Source: a virus
Direction: 5' to 3' (one strand)
IMG/VR virus record: IMGVR_UViG_3300027508_000035
Location: 1 to 28,780 of that record
DNA length: 28,780 nt
Shown: one piece after another, positions 7,202 to 15,663 of the stretch
How the letters are laid out: every line of letters starts with the position of its first letter
Position numbering within the stretch: position 1 is the first letter of the stretch
Notes under the pieces: model-generated
The model's database searches: none
Told to the model about the DNA's origin: nothing
Seen by the model: the letters and a program-made list of their open reading frames with translations, nothing else
Program-made: the position numbers and the translations under genes

Positions 7202-10200
7202 ATGGCACGTAATATTGCGCCCGAGGATTATGTATTTAATCCAACGACAAAGACAATTACTATTGAGCGCTACATTAAGAAAATTCATTTCTTCCTTATT
7301 GTTAACGCAACAACTAACCAGGTTCTTTTCAACTTTTCAGACCCAAATACAACAGCAACAGTAACCTACATTTACCCAGACAACAGCATCTCAAACCCTT
7401 ATGGTCAACCAGACTATAAAACTGTTATTCAGCTAAATGCATCTCTTAGCACAACAGGCATGTCTGCAACGGACAACCTACAGATTGTTGTAGATGACGA
7501 ACACCAAAAGGTAGACTTTAGCGACGTTATGCTTGACGGAGCTCAGAAGCTTCGTGTCTCAGAACCACAATCTCTTATGGATACAGACTTTGAATACTCT
7601 GTACAGCCATCTAAGTGGGAAGCACTATTCTTACATAATAACTACCCATCATTCTTCCCTAAGGCAACTGGCGGTAACGCAATTGACCTTGTAACAATGG
7701 TTGGCGATGGAGCTCGTCCACGCTCAGTAATCACTGTTACCACAGCACTACCACACTCTTTATCTGCTGGTCAGGTAGTATCGGTTCAAGAGACTCTTAA
7801 TTTTCTTGCAGAAGGAACTTCTCTTGTAACAACAGTGCCTACTACAACCTCCTTTACCTATACTGCTCGCGGAATTGTTTCTGGAGATATTTTATCTGGA
7901 ACATTGACAAACGTATACGGTGGAGACATCTTTGATGGTGCTCATATCCCAGGTGGAAACGCACCTATCGGTGGAGTTTCAAATACTAAATCTTTTAGAG
8001 CAACAACTGATGGTGCCGCGCCTATTTCAAAGGTGACCGTAACATTTGACAACCCACACGGTGTTTACCCAGGTTCCCTAATTGTGGTTTCTGGAACTAA
8101 CAGCTTTGATGGTAACTGGTCAGTGACAGACGTACCAACAACACGTACTTTGTCTTTTCAACTAGACCGTCAACAGTCTGCTGTAACAGTTCCGCAGACT
8201 GCGTTAATTTTAACTAAGAGCGATGGTTATATCGTTCACCGACCATATGATGGTGGTGTTTCTCTTACAACAGCGACTAACACTATGGGTAACCAGGTTA
8301 TTCGTCAGACTCGCCGTTACTTCCGTTATCAGTCAGGTAAGGGTATTCAGTTCTCAACTGGTGGTCAGTTAACTCCAGTATTTGACGTAGAACAGATGTA
8401 CTTAAATGGCGGCACTATAGGCTCAGGAATTATTACAGTAAGAACTGTACAAGACCACGGTTTACAGGCTGGAGTAGGTATCCAGGTTGAAGGTGTTACA
8501 ACTCGCGCAGAGTACAACCCATACAACGGTAACTTTGTTGTCTCACGCATCATTGACGTTAACACATTTGAGTACACAACTAATCTAACTAGCGCTGTCT
8601 CTTTAGTTGACCAAAACCCAGCAGGAGTTAACGTCTATGTACACGCTCGTACTTGGTACGGAGCTGTTACTCGTGCAGGTTTGTATGACGACCAAAACGG
8701 TTTCTTCTTTGAATATGATGGACAAAAAGCGTTTGTTTGTCGCCGTCACTCTGAAAAAGAAGGCATTGGTCGTATTAACGTAACAGCTGATTCTTCATTT
8801 GTTACTGGTGTTAATACTCAATTCCGTAAGCAATTAGTAGTTGGAAATACAATTGTTATTAAGGGTGCAACATATAAAGTTGTACAAATTAACTCTGCTA
8901 CTTCTTTAAACATCGCACCTGCTTACAAAGGCCCTAACGGTATTAGAACTCGTTACTTAATTACTCAAACAGAACGATTCCCACAAGAAGAGTGGAACTT
9001 GGACCGATTTGACGGTACAGGCTCATCGGGTTATCAGTTGGATATGGGACGCATGCAGATGCTCTATATCGACTACACCTGGTACGGTGCTGGTGCTATC
9101 CGCTTTGGTATGCGTACCGTAAGTGGTCGCATTAACTGGTGTCATCGTATTGCCAATAACAACGTTAACAACGCTGCGTACCAACGTTCAGGTAACTTAC
9201 CTGCTCGCTATGAAGTTTCTAATGACCCATCACTCTTCTCAAAGATGTTAGCTGGTGGAGCTGCAGGAACAATCGGCGCACAGCTTGGTCCAAACGATAC
9301 AGTGCTGTGGGTTGAGAACACTCAATACTGGCCACCTGCAGGTTACCTATTAGTACGTGATGATACTAACGTAGAAATTATGCGTTACTCATCTGTAGGA
9401 GCATATGACCCTGTAAAGAAGTGCGCTCCTATCTTTATTGCGGAACGTCGTGCATCTGTTACACAAGTTTACCCAGATGTACCCTTCCAGTTTGCTGGAA
9501 CTAAATCACCAGTAACATTTGTACCTGACTCCTCTTACACAGGCGTTGGTGGAAATGCTCAGGTTGCGGTTCAGTCTATTACTCAGAACTGTGCACCTAT
9601 TATTAGCCACTGGGGTTCTTCTGTAATCATGGATGGTAAGTTTGATGATGATACAAGCTTTATCTTCACTGGTGGTATGACTAAGCTTCTTAACGTGCCA
9701 GCTGGTATTACTCGTCCACTAATTGCAGTACGTCTTGCTCCATCTGTAGATAACGCTATTGCTCGTAACTATGGTATTCGTGAACTTGCTAACCGCATGC
9801 AGTTAAAGATGAACTCTATTGGAGTTTCAACTAACGGACAGTTCCGTATTGACGGAATCCTAAACCCAGGAAGAATTGAATATACTAACTGGACTCCTGC
9901 TCAGTTGACTACTACACGTTCTTCAGTAACAGGTACCTCAGGAACGCTAAATATTACAGTAAATGACGCAACAGGTACTAACGGACTTGTTCCTGGTATG
10001 TTGGTATCAGGTTCTGGTATTGGAACTGCGGCTACTATTGCTTCAGTCGCTGCTAACCGTATTACTCTTTCTGTTCCGAATACTGGAACAGTCTCTGGAG
10101 GTATTACTTTTACACCTCGTCAAGGATTTACAGGTATTCCTAATGACTGGACTCGTGACCTTGTAGGTTCTGGTTCTCTTGCTCAGATTATCTACTTTGA

Positions 10201-10495
10201 TAACTCAGGCCCTGGAGCTGGTGGAGTTCAGACATCATCTGGTCTAATCACAGGTGGTGACTCTGTAGCATCCTTCTTCTCTGAAAACGGTGGTGGTGCT
10301 TCTAACTACAATATTTCCAACTACGACCTTACAAAGATTCGTGACCTTGGAAACTCAATCCTTGGAGGAAACGGAAACGTTTCTACCCCAGGGTACCCTA
10401 ATGGCCCAGATATCCTGGTCTTGACTGCAACCAACATTGGTTCTTCAGCAGCCAATATCTCAGCTCGTATCTCATGGACAGAGGCTCAGGCATAA
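7202..10495 (+). CDS. Large virion structural protein, fibre- or baseplate-associated
   Basis: A 1097-residue beta-rich protein. An N-terminal region is followed at about residues 124-150 by DTDFEYSVQPSKWEAL and NNYPSFF, a motif I associate with large structural proteins of T4-like marine phages. Then come repeated small beta modules of the type V-T-x-x-x-P-H-x-L-x-x-G...V...F at about 173-228, 273-321 and 407-463. A different module at 523-578 has FVTGVNTQF and a conserved G-N-T-I-V-I strand. An SGTLNITV module lies at about 907-971. The last 100 residues contain YDLTKIRDLGNSILGG and end in ARISWTEAQA, also typical of those large proteins. Good GGAAGG ribosome site before ATG 7202. Role in host contact or as a tail-attached structural protein is likely; exact position in the virion is unknown. 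Confidence 0.65.
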   Translation: MARNIAPEDYVFNPTTKTITIERYIKKIHFFLIVNATTNQVLFNFSDPNTTATVTYIYPDNSISNPYGQPDYKTVIQLNASLSTTGMSATDNLQIVVDDEHQKVDFSDVMLDGAQKLRVSEPQSLMDTDFEYSVQPSKWEALFLHNNYPSFFPKATGGNAIDLVTMVGDGARPRSVITVTTALPHSLSAGQVVSVQETLNFLAEGTSLVTTVPTTTSFTYTARGIVSGDILSGTLTNVYGGDIFDGAHIPGGNAPIGGVSNTKSFRATTDGAAPISKVTVTFDNPHGVYPGSLIVVSGTNSFDGNWSVTDVPTTRTLSFQLDRQQSAVTVPQTALILTKSDGYIVHRPYDGGVSLTTATNTMGNQVIRQTRRYFRYQSGKGIQFSTGGQLTPVFDVEQMYLNGGTIGSGIITVRTVQDHGLQAGVGIQVEGVTTRAEYNPYNGNFVVSRIIDVNTFEYTTNLTSAVSLVDQNPAGVNVYVHARTWYGAVTRAGLYDDQNGFFFEYDGQKAFVCRRHSEKEGIGRINVTADSSFVTGVNTQFRKQLVVGNTIVIKGATYKVVQINSATSLNIAPAYKGPNGIRTRYLITQTERFPQEEWNLDRFDGTGSSGYQLDMGRMQMLYIDYTWYGAGAIRFGMRTVSGRINWCHRIANNNVNNAAYQRSGNLPARYEVSNDPSLFSKMLAGGAAGTIGAQLGPNDTVLWVENTQYWPPAGYLLVRDDTNVEIMRYSSVGAYDPVKKCAPIFIAERRASVTQVYPDVPFQFAGTKSPVTFVPDSSYTGVGGNAQVAVQSITQNCAPIISHWGSSVIMDGKFDDDTSFIFTGGMTKLLNVPAGITRPLIAVRLAPSVDNAIARNYGIRELANRMQLKMNSIGVSTNGQFRIDGILNPGRIEYTNWTPAQLTTTRSSVTGTSGTLNITVNDATGTNGLVPGMLVSGSGIGTAATIASVAANRITLSVPNTGTVSGGITFTPRQGFTGIPNDWTRDLVGSGSLAQIIYFDNSGPGAGGVQTSSGLITGGDSVASFFSENGGGASNYNISNYDLTKIRDLGNSILGGNGNVSTPGYPNGPDILVLTATNIGSSAANISARISWTEAQA

Positions 10496-10563
10496 TGTTC
10501 AAAGTTTACAATGACCTCGTATTTAAAACTGATACACTTTTAATAGCCTCGAAAGGTAGGTAA
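10495..10563 (+). CDS. Possible 22-residue microprotein or coupling peptide
   Basis: The ATG overlaps the stop of the large structural gene as TAATG, and the frame stays open for 22 codons, starting MFKVYNDLVF and ending ASKGR, before a TAA at 10561-10563. The next real gene starts 5 bases later, and its ribosome site (AAAGGTAGG, 10552-10560) lies inside this frame. TAATG coupling is used by at least six well-supported gene starts in the window. It may be translated, or may only carry ribosomes to the next site. No known family. Confidence 0.3.
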   Translation: MFKVYNDLVFKTDTLLIASKGR

Positions 10564-10567
10564 AAAC

Positions 10568-10906
10568 ATGCCAGATTACAGCTCCCTTAGTACCCAGATT
10601 ACCGCTGTTAAAGAAGAAATTACAGCAAGCCTTGCCGCTGCTACTTATACAGCGCAAGACCTAATCTATGTGACTAAGTCACTAGAAACCCTAGGCACCC
10701 TACTAGGTGTTAATGACATTGTTGCTGCAACCGCTGACCGCGTAACAGTAATCAATACTGCTGGTACAACCCAAACTGGGCTTGTTAACTCTGCAGGTAC
10801 AACACAGGTTGCAGCAGTTAACGCTGCTGGAAACACCAAGGTCGCTGCTATTCAAGCAGAGTCCGCTAATCTAACCACACTAGCTTATATAGGAGTACTA
10901 GCATAA
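10568..10906 (+). CDS. Small fibre-associated protein with 11-residue repeats
   Basis: A 112-residue protein, helical and Ala/Thr-rich. Residues about 1-50 form a helical region (ITAVKEEITASLAAATYTAQDL). From about residue 59 there are four consecutive 11-residue units (TVINTAGTTQT, GLVNSAGTTQV, AAVNAAGNTKV, then a degenerate fourth), suggesting a hendecad coiled coil or a short trimeric stalk. The neighbours are a large structural protein and a glycine-rich adhesin, so a fibre-linker or fibre-collar role is plausible. Its stop overlaps the next ATG as TAATG. No specific family recognised. Confidence 0.65.
   Translation: MPDYSSLSTQITAVKEEITASLAAATYTAQDLIYVTKSLETLGTLLGVNDIVAATADRVTVINTAGTTQTGLVNSAGTTQVAAVNAAGNTKVAAIQAESANLTTLAYIGVLA
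10742..10873 (+). repeat. Hendecad repeats in the small fibre-associated protein
   Basis: Four tandem 33-base units, each encoding 11 residues around a (V/L)-(I/V)-N-x-A-G-(T/N)-T-(Q/K) core; the last unit is degenerate. Base-level similarity is lower than protein-level similarity. Confidence 0.6.
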
Positions 10907-11211
10907 TGCCAACAACAGTAACACGATTTAAAGCGGGTACAGCTGGTACCTCTGATGCTTCTCCATATGCAGTTCCAGCTTCAAACACTGCTATTATTAC
11001 TAACATCATTCTTTCAAATAAGACTGGCGCTACCCGTACGGTAACCATTCTTACTGGAGGAGTTTCATTTTGCACGGGTTTACAGGTACCAGCAAACGGT
11101 ACTGTAAATTTTGACGTTCGCACAGTTTTAAACGCCGCAGAAACCATTGCAGTAACAGCTGACGTAGCAGCCAGCGTTGATGTTTTAGTTTCAGGTGTAT
11201 TGATTTCCTAA
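10906..11211 (+). CDS. Small beta-rich virion protein, function unknown
   Basis: A 101-residue protein translationally coupled (TAATG) to the repeat protein before it. The sequence alternates hydrophobic and Thr/Val residues and should be all-beta: an N-terminal strand, PYAVPASNTAIITNIILSN, TRTVTILTGG, LQVPANGTVNF and a final VLVSGVLIS strand. This resembles the small beta-sandwich proteins found beside phage fibre genes, in which a 'default-value, unit-strength' pattern of strands serves as a cap or collar. One Cys only. No catalytic signature. Its role is inferred only from position in the fibre cassette. Confidence 0.6.
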   Translation: MPTTVTRFKAGTAGTSDASPYAVPASNTAIITNIILSNKTGATRTVTILTGGVSFCTGLQVPANGTVNFDVRTVLNAAETIAVTADVAASVDVLVSGVLIS

Positions 11212-11234
11212 ACAGATAAAGGACAGGTATATAA

Positions 11235-14200
11235 ATGGCTATTTCCTCAAGTAAAGAATTTATCGTATTTCCAAACGATAACTCTGGTCGCGTATATGTT
11301 AAAGAACAGGCCTTTACAGCCAGTGGTACCTGGACAGCACCTGCTGGTGTAACAAGCGCCCAGGTTATCCTAGTTGGCGGAGGCGGCGGCGGTGGTGGCG
11401 GTTCTCAAAACGTCGCAGGCGGCGGTGGCGGCGGTGGAAGCGTTGTTGTTCGCAACATTGACGTATCACCACTAACTACATACGCAGTTAGCATTGGTGC
11501 AGGTGGACAAGGCGGTCTTGGAGCTCAAAACGCTGCAGCCGATGTTACTAGCACACTCCCAGGCGGTAACGGTACTCCAACCTCATTTGGAACTATCACT
11601 GTTGCTAACCTATTAACAAATACAGATTTTGACTACAACGTACTAGGTTGGGACGGCGACGTATACTTCAAGTCCGCAACTGGTGTATCAGGCGCTTCCG
11701 CAATTACTGTGTACCCAAATGCTAACGGTATAACTGTTGGTCAATATGTAACAGGTGCAAACATTATTGCTAACGCAGTTGTAGTATCTATTACAGGTAA
11801 CATTGTTACCCTTTCAGGTGCTAACAGCGGTACTGTTTCAACAATTGTACGCTTTGACACAGGTAACACAATCCTACGTCCAGCCACAGTATTCTTTAAC
11901 AACATCTCTACAGCTGGCTCAGATGTTCTATCTAACCCACAGACTAACAACACTGCAGGTTCACCATACTTTACTAACCTATCTAACAACCTTTTGCAGC
12001 CAAACGTTGCACAGTTGGAAGACGCAACTGTTATCACAAATAACAATATCCGTCAGTTTGGTACTGCTCTAGCTACATTTAACATCACTAACGCAGGTGT
12101 TCCAGCAAAGCTTGCTGAAATGACTGGTGGATACTCAAAGACAGCTACAGCTCCTTTGACATCTCTAGTTCTAACACTTAACAATACTTTAAACGTATTC
12201 CCAGGTATGTTTGTAACTGGTGCTGCATTTGTAACAGGAACAGTAGTAAACAGCGTTGATAGCCCAACTCAGATTACTATTTCAAACGCTACAACTCAGG
12301 CACTTAACGGCACAACAATTGAAATTTCATACACTGGTGCACGTGGTATTAACGGCCTTATTTGCAGCACTGGTGGTTCTACCTCAGGTGGTTCGCCTAC
12401 ATGGGTGAGCTTCTCAAGCTTGAACTCAACAACTACCTCTAACGGTTTAACTACCTCAGCAGGTTCACAGGGTATTCCTTATATCCCAGGCCAGACATAT
12501 ACACTTTCTATGTATATTTCTACAAACGTAGATATAAGCTCAAGCACACCTATTCGCTTTGGTATCCGTTCAACAGGCGCTTCATTTAACGCTCAGTCAA
12601 ATGCTCGTTACAGCACCTCTGGAACAACATCTGGAGATACAGGCTCAATTGACGCTGGTCAGGCAAACGGATTCTTCTATCGTGAGGTTACTCCATCAAC
12701 CTTGACTGGTTTTGGTGGCACTTTTGCAACAACAGCAACTGCTTCTAGCGGTTCTACAACAATGACTGTTGCAGATGCTTCAGGTATTTTGCAAGGTATG
12801 GCTGTAACAGGTTCTGGTATTCAGGCAAGCACAGTTGTGTCTGCTATTGCTGGAACTCTTGTTACTTTGACTCTTGCTACTAACGCACCTATTTCAGGTG
12901 GCGCTGTAACATTTGCTAACCCAGCAACTGTTCAGATGCTTGGAGCTAACAGCACACCAACTCAAACAGGGTGGCGTCGTCTTTCAGCTACATTCACCAC
13001 ACCTGCAATTGCTTCTACTCTTGCTAATAGTCAGTATGCGTGGGGCTCAACACCTCAGTTTATTTACCCATCGATTCTATTCCAGCAGGGTACTACTAAC
13101 CACTGGATTGACAACATTCAGCTAGAAGCTGGAAACGCTACTACAACATGGCGCCCACCTACATACCGTGAAGCGGCTTCACTTTTGGTTACTTCAAACC
13201 AGGCTACAAACGGTAACCTTGAAACGGCTCACCGCTTTGTCAAGGCAACACCAAGTGTGCAGTATTCAGGTTCAGCGTTTGTTGTTGACACTGGTACCAA
13301 TAACTTCTACCGTCCAGTACGTGGATACCTTGAGTTCTTTGACAGAGATTACAACTCAATTATCCGTACAGAGGGTTCAAACGTTTACCTACCAATCAAC
13401 GGTGTTGCTTCACTAACACAGCAGATGCCAGCAGTTACCTACCCAGTACGTGTGGGCGTAACTGTTACAGCTCCTGTTAACGCAGCATTTGTTAAGTTTG
13501 GTATCACAAAGATTGCAGCAGCAACTACTGCAACTCTTGGACAAATTGAATACCACGTTATTGCTCCGCAACTTGAAGTTGCTGCAGCACCTACAACCTA
13601 CAAGGAAGTAGATAACGTAACATATTTCTACGCTGGACAGCCAGGTATTACACCTGTTGTAACAGCAGCAACTCTATCCGCAGAAGGCGGTGGAGGTGGA
13701 GGTACCTGGAACTCTAACAACCCAGTGTGGTTGTATGGTCTAGAAGGTGGCAACAACGGTGGTCACGCAGCTAACAACTCATCAGGTGCTATGACACTTG
13801 CTGGCGGCGGCGGCGGTTCCCTAACTGTTGGTGGTAACGCACTTACCTTTACACCAGCTTTCTCTACATCACCATCATCTGGTTGGAACACTACTGCTGG
13901 TTCATCACAGCAAACATGGCCAATGCGCGGAAACTTAGGTGGCGCAGCTTCATGGAACTCAGGAACTGGTAACACAGTAATTCCTGGTTGGGGCGGCGAC
14001 GGCGGACAAGGTCAACTTATAAGCAGCATTAACAGCAGCTCACCAATAGGTATTGCACTTGGTGGCGGAGGCGGTGGCGCTGGTTGGACTACTGGTTCAC
14101 AGCTTCAGACATCTCCAGGTCGCGGCAATGGCGGCGGCGGTAAGGGCGGCGGAACATGGCTTGTTAACGCAGCTGGCGCAGCTTCTGCTGACTACTACGC

Positions 14201-14897
14201 ACGTGGTCTTGATGCAGTTGCTAACTCTGGCGCAGGCGGTGGCGGTGGTGGTTCTAACTGGGGTAACGCTCCAGAAGTAATGCTTAACCACAACTCTGCA
14301 AACGCAGCAGTTAACTACGAAGCAATCTCATCTGACTACTTTAAGTGGACACCTATCTATAACGCAACAACCACTATTTCAGCGCAGGCTGGCTTCTATG
14401 GTTCAAACGTTCTACGTACAACCATCCAAGATGTTGGTAACGCAAAGGTGACAACTACATGGCAGACATTCCCAATCTTGCCACGTATCCCACTATTCTT
14501 CTCAGGTGTGGCTGCACGTCTAACAACTGCTCCAGCTGGTGTAACTAGCCCGCAATTCACAGGTACTCCAAAGCGTGTACGTCCAACAGTTCGCTGGAAG
14601 AACGACCGCAACCAGGTAATTCGTGAAGACCGTCCAGAATACAATATTCAGTTCTCTGGCGTTAACACAATCACTTACCTAGGAGCAACAGGCGCAACAT
14701 CAGGTAACTGGCAGACACTTATGGCCCCTGCAGATGCATCATACTTTGATGTATGCTGGGAGCTCTTGTACTTCGATGCAGGCGATGTTATCGACCTCGA
14801 CTTCGGCGGTTGCCAGTACCATGGCTACCAGTCATTTGGTGGTAACGGTGCAGACGGCTACGCACTAGTACGCTGGTTTGACAAGGCAGTTCTCTAA
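11235..14897 (+). CDS. Glycine-rich receptor-binding adhesin (large tail fibre protein)
   Basis: A 1220-residue protein, the largest here. Residues about 20-100 form a glycine-rich fibre domain: a strand with FTASGTWTAPAGVTSAQVILVG, then two poly-Gly runs (about 46-69), then VSPLTTYAVSIGAGGQGG. In the middle are several SGxxxITV-type beta modules and jelly-roll-like domains with the IDNIQLEAGNATTTWRPP signature (about 625-645) and a QLEVAAAPTTY echo near 790-800. A second poly-Gly region spans about residues 818-1005. The C-terminus (about 1020-1220) is another beta domain closing with GGNGADGYALVRW, the usual end of glycine-rich phage adhesins. Poly-Gly loops of this kind vary between phages and decide host range. 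Receptor unknown, probably a surface glycan. RBS AAAGGACAGG lies before ATG 11235. Confidence 0.72.
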   Translation: MAISSSKEFIVFPNDNSGRVYVKEQAFTASGTWTAPAGVTSAQVILVGGGGGGGGGSQNVAGGGGGGGSVVVRNIDVSPLTTYAVSIGAGGQGGLGAQNAAADVTSTLPGGNGTPTSFGTITVANLLTNTDFDYNVLGWDGDVYFKSATGVSGASAITVYPNANGITVGQYVTGANIIANAVVVSITGNIVTLSGANSGTVSTIVRFDTGNTILRPATVFFNNISTAGSDVLSNPQTNNTAGSPYFTNLSNNLLQPNVAQLEDATVITNNNIRQFGTALATFNITNAGVPAKLAEMTGGYSKTATAPLTSLVLTLNNTLNVFPGMFVTGAAFVTGTVVNSVDSPTQITISNATTQALNGTTIEISYTGARGINGLICSTGGSTSGGSPTWVSFSSLNSTTTSNGLTTSAGSQGIPYIPGQTYTLSMYISTNVDISSSTPIRFGIRSTGASFNAQSNARYSTSGTTSGDTGSIDAGQANGFFYREVTPSTLTGFGGTFATTATASSGSTTMTVADASGILQGMAVTGSGIQASTVVSAIAGTLVTLTLATNAPISGGAVTFANPATVQMLGANSTPTQTGWRRLSATFTTPAIASTLANSQYAWGSTPQFIYPSILFQQGTTNHWIDNIQLEAGNATTTWRPPTYREAASLLVTSNQATNGNLETAHRFVKATPSVQYSGSAFVVDTGTNNFYRPVRGYLEFFDRDYNSIIRTEGSNVYLPINGVASLTQQMPAVTYPVRVGVTVTAPVNAAFVKFGITKIAAATTATLGQIEYHVIAPQLEVAAAPTTYKEVDNVTYFYAGQPGITPVVTAATLSAEGGGGGGTWNSNNPVWLYGLEGGNNGGHAANNSSGAMTLAGGGGGSLTVGGNALTFTPAFSTSPSSGWNTTAGSSQQTWPMRGNLGGAASWNSGTGNTVIPGWGGDGGQGQLISSINSSSPIGIALGGGGGGAGWTTGSQLQTSPGRGNGGGGKGGGTWLVNAAGAASADYYARGLDAVANSGAGGGGGGSNWGNAPEVMLNHNSANAAVNYEAISSDYFKWTPIYNATTTISAQAGFYGSNVLRTTIQDVGNAKVTTTWQTFPILPRIPLFFSGVAARLTTAPAGVTSPQFTGTPKRVRPTVRWKNDRNQVIREDRPEYNIQFSGVNTITYLGATGATSGNWQTLMAPADASYFDVCWELLYFDAGDVIDLDFGGCQYHGYQSFGGNGADGYALVRWFDKAVL

Positions 14898-14907
14898 GGA
14901 GTAACTA

Positions 14908-15207
14908 ATGGCAAAATACGCATTAATTGATGGCAACGAGGTTAACCAAGTAATCGTTGCTGCAAATGAAGAAGGCTTGGGAGTTTTAGGTGATTTGTTT
15001 CCAGCAATTGAAATATCTCACCTAACTCCACAACCTTCTAAAGGTTGGACCTATGAGGGTGGAATCTTCTACCCACCTCGTCTACAGGCGTCTGCAAAGG
15101 CTCTGTGGGATGGAACAAACTTTACTAATTCAGAAATTATCGATGCTGAGGTTGTAGAAGAAACCTTAGCTATCGAAGAGAAACCCTCTACAAGAAAGAA
15201 GAAGTAA
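14908..15207 (+). CDS. Putative tail fibre accessory/assembly protein
   Basis: A 99-residue protein directly after the large adhesin, with AAGGAG before the ATG. It begins MAKYALIDGNEVNQVIVAA and contains SKGWTYEGGIFYPP, a combination typical of small proteins encoded next to fibre genes (the fibre-assembly or fibre-tip type, in which an N-terminal strand pair precedes a W-x-Y-x-G-x-x-F-x-P-P hook). The C-terminus is acidic and then ends in a basic STRKKK tail. It could be a chaperone for the adhesin or a virion component. Its stop abuts the next ATG with no spacer. Confidence 0.55.
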   Translation: MAKYALIDGNEVNQVIVAANEEGLGVLGDLFPAIEISHLTPQPSKGWTYEGGIFYPPRLQASAKALWDGTNFTNSEIIDAEVVEETLAIEEKPSTRKKK

Positions 15208-15591
15208 ATGGCTATTAGCTCACAACCTACAGTACTTACTCAGTCTAATGATGCTTACATCAACGTTGGAGTAACTGGCCGTTTGCAGACATTCTCTGCT
15301 TCTACAGGAACAGTTCCAATCAACCCTACTAACGGCTCATTCATCCGTATTGCTAACCCAGTCGGAGCGGTGACAGTTAACTTTACTGGTATCCCAGCTG
15401 GTTATGGAACATCATGGCAGGTAGAAGTTGCATCACGTGGTTCTAACGCAGTCGCATTTAACAACATTGTTTGGGATGGTGGCTCAGCGCCAACTATCGC
15501 ATCTGGAACAAATAAGACCGTTCTTGAGTTTTACTCATGGGACGGTGGAACAAACGTCTACGGTGCTGTTAAGTTCGCAACCCTAGCTTAA
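15208..15591 (+). CDS. Small beta-sandwich virion protein
   Basis: A 127-residue protein with an all-beta pattern (VLTQSNDAYINVGVTG, SFIRIANPVGAVTVNF, TSWQVEVASRGSNAVAF, NIVWDGGSAP, TVLEFYSWDGG). The final part, with a Trp-Asp-Gly-Gly turn and a closing hydrophobic strand, resembles the distal domain of phage fibres, here as a separate chain. It is the last gene before a strong terminator and so ends the fibre transcription unit. It may be a fibre tip, cap or decoration. No enzyme signature. The start at 15208 follows directly on the upstream TAA. Confidence 0.6.
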   Translation: MAISSQPTVLTQSNDAYINVGVTGRLQTFSASTGTVPINPTNGSFIRIANPVGAVTVNFTGIPAGYGTSWQVEVASRGSNAVAFNNIVWDGGSAPTIASGTNKTVLEFYSWDGGTNVYGAVKFATLA

Positions 15592-15608
15592 TAAAGTATA
15601 GATTAGCT

Positions 15609-15646
15609 CCCCGCCGTCCTTAGGGACTGGCGGGGCTTTTCTTTTT
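15609..15646 (+). terminator. Strong rho-independent terminator after the fibre cassette
   Basis: A 7-bp GC stem CCCCGCC (15609-15615) with GGCGGGG (15629-15635), extended by GTCC (15616-15619) with GGAC (15624-15627) across one bulged T, and a TTAG loop. It is followed by CTTTTCTTTTT (15636-15646). This is the clearest intrinsic terminator in the window. The glycosyltransferase gene starts only 18 bases after it. Confidence 0.88.
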
Positions 15647-15663
15647 GGGAGTACAATAAGTAC

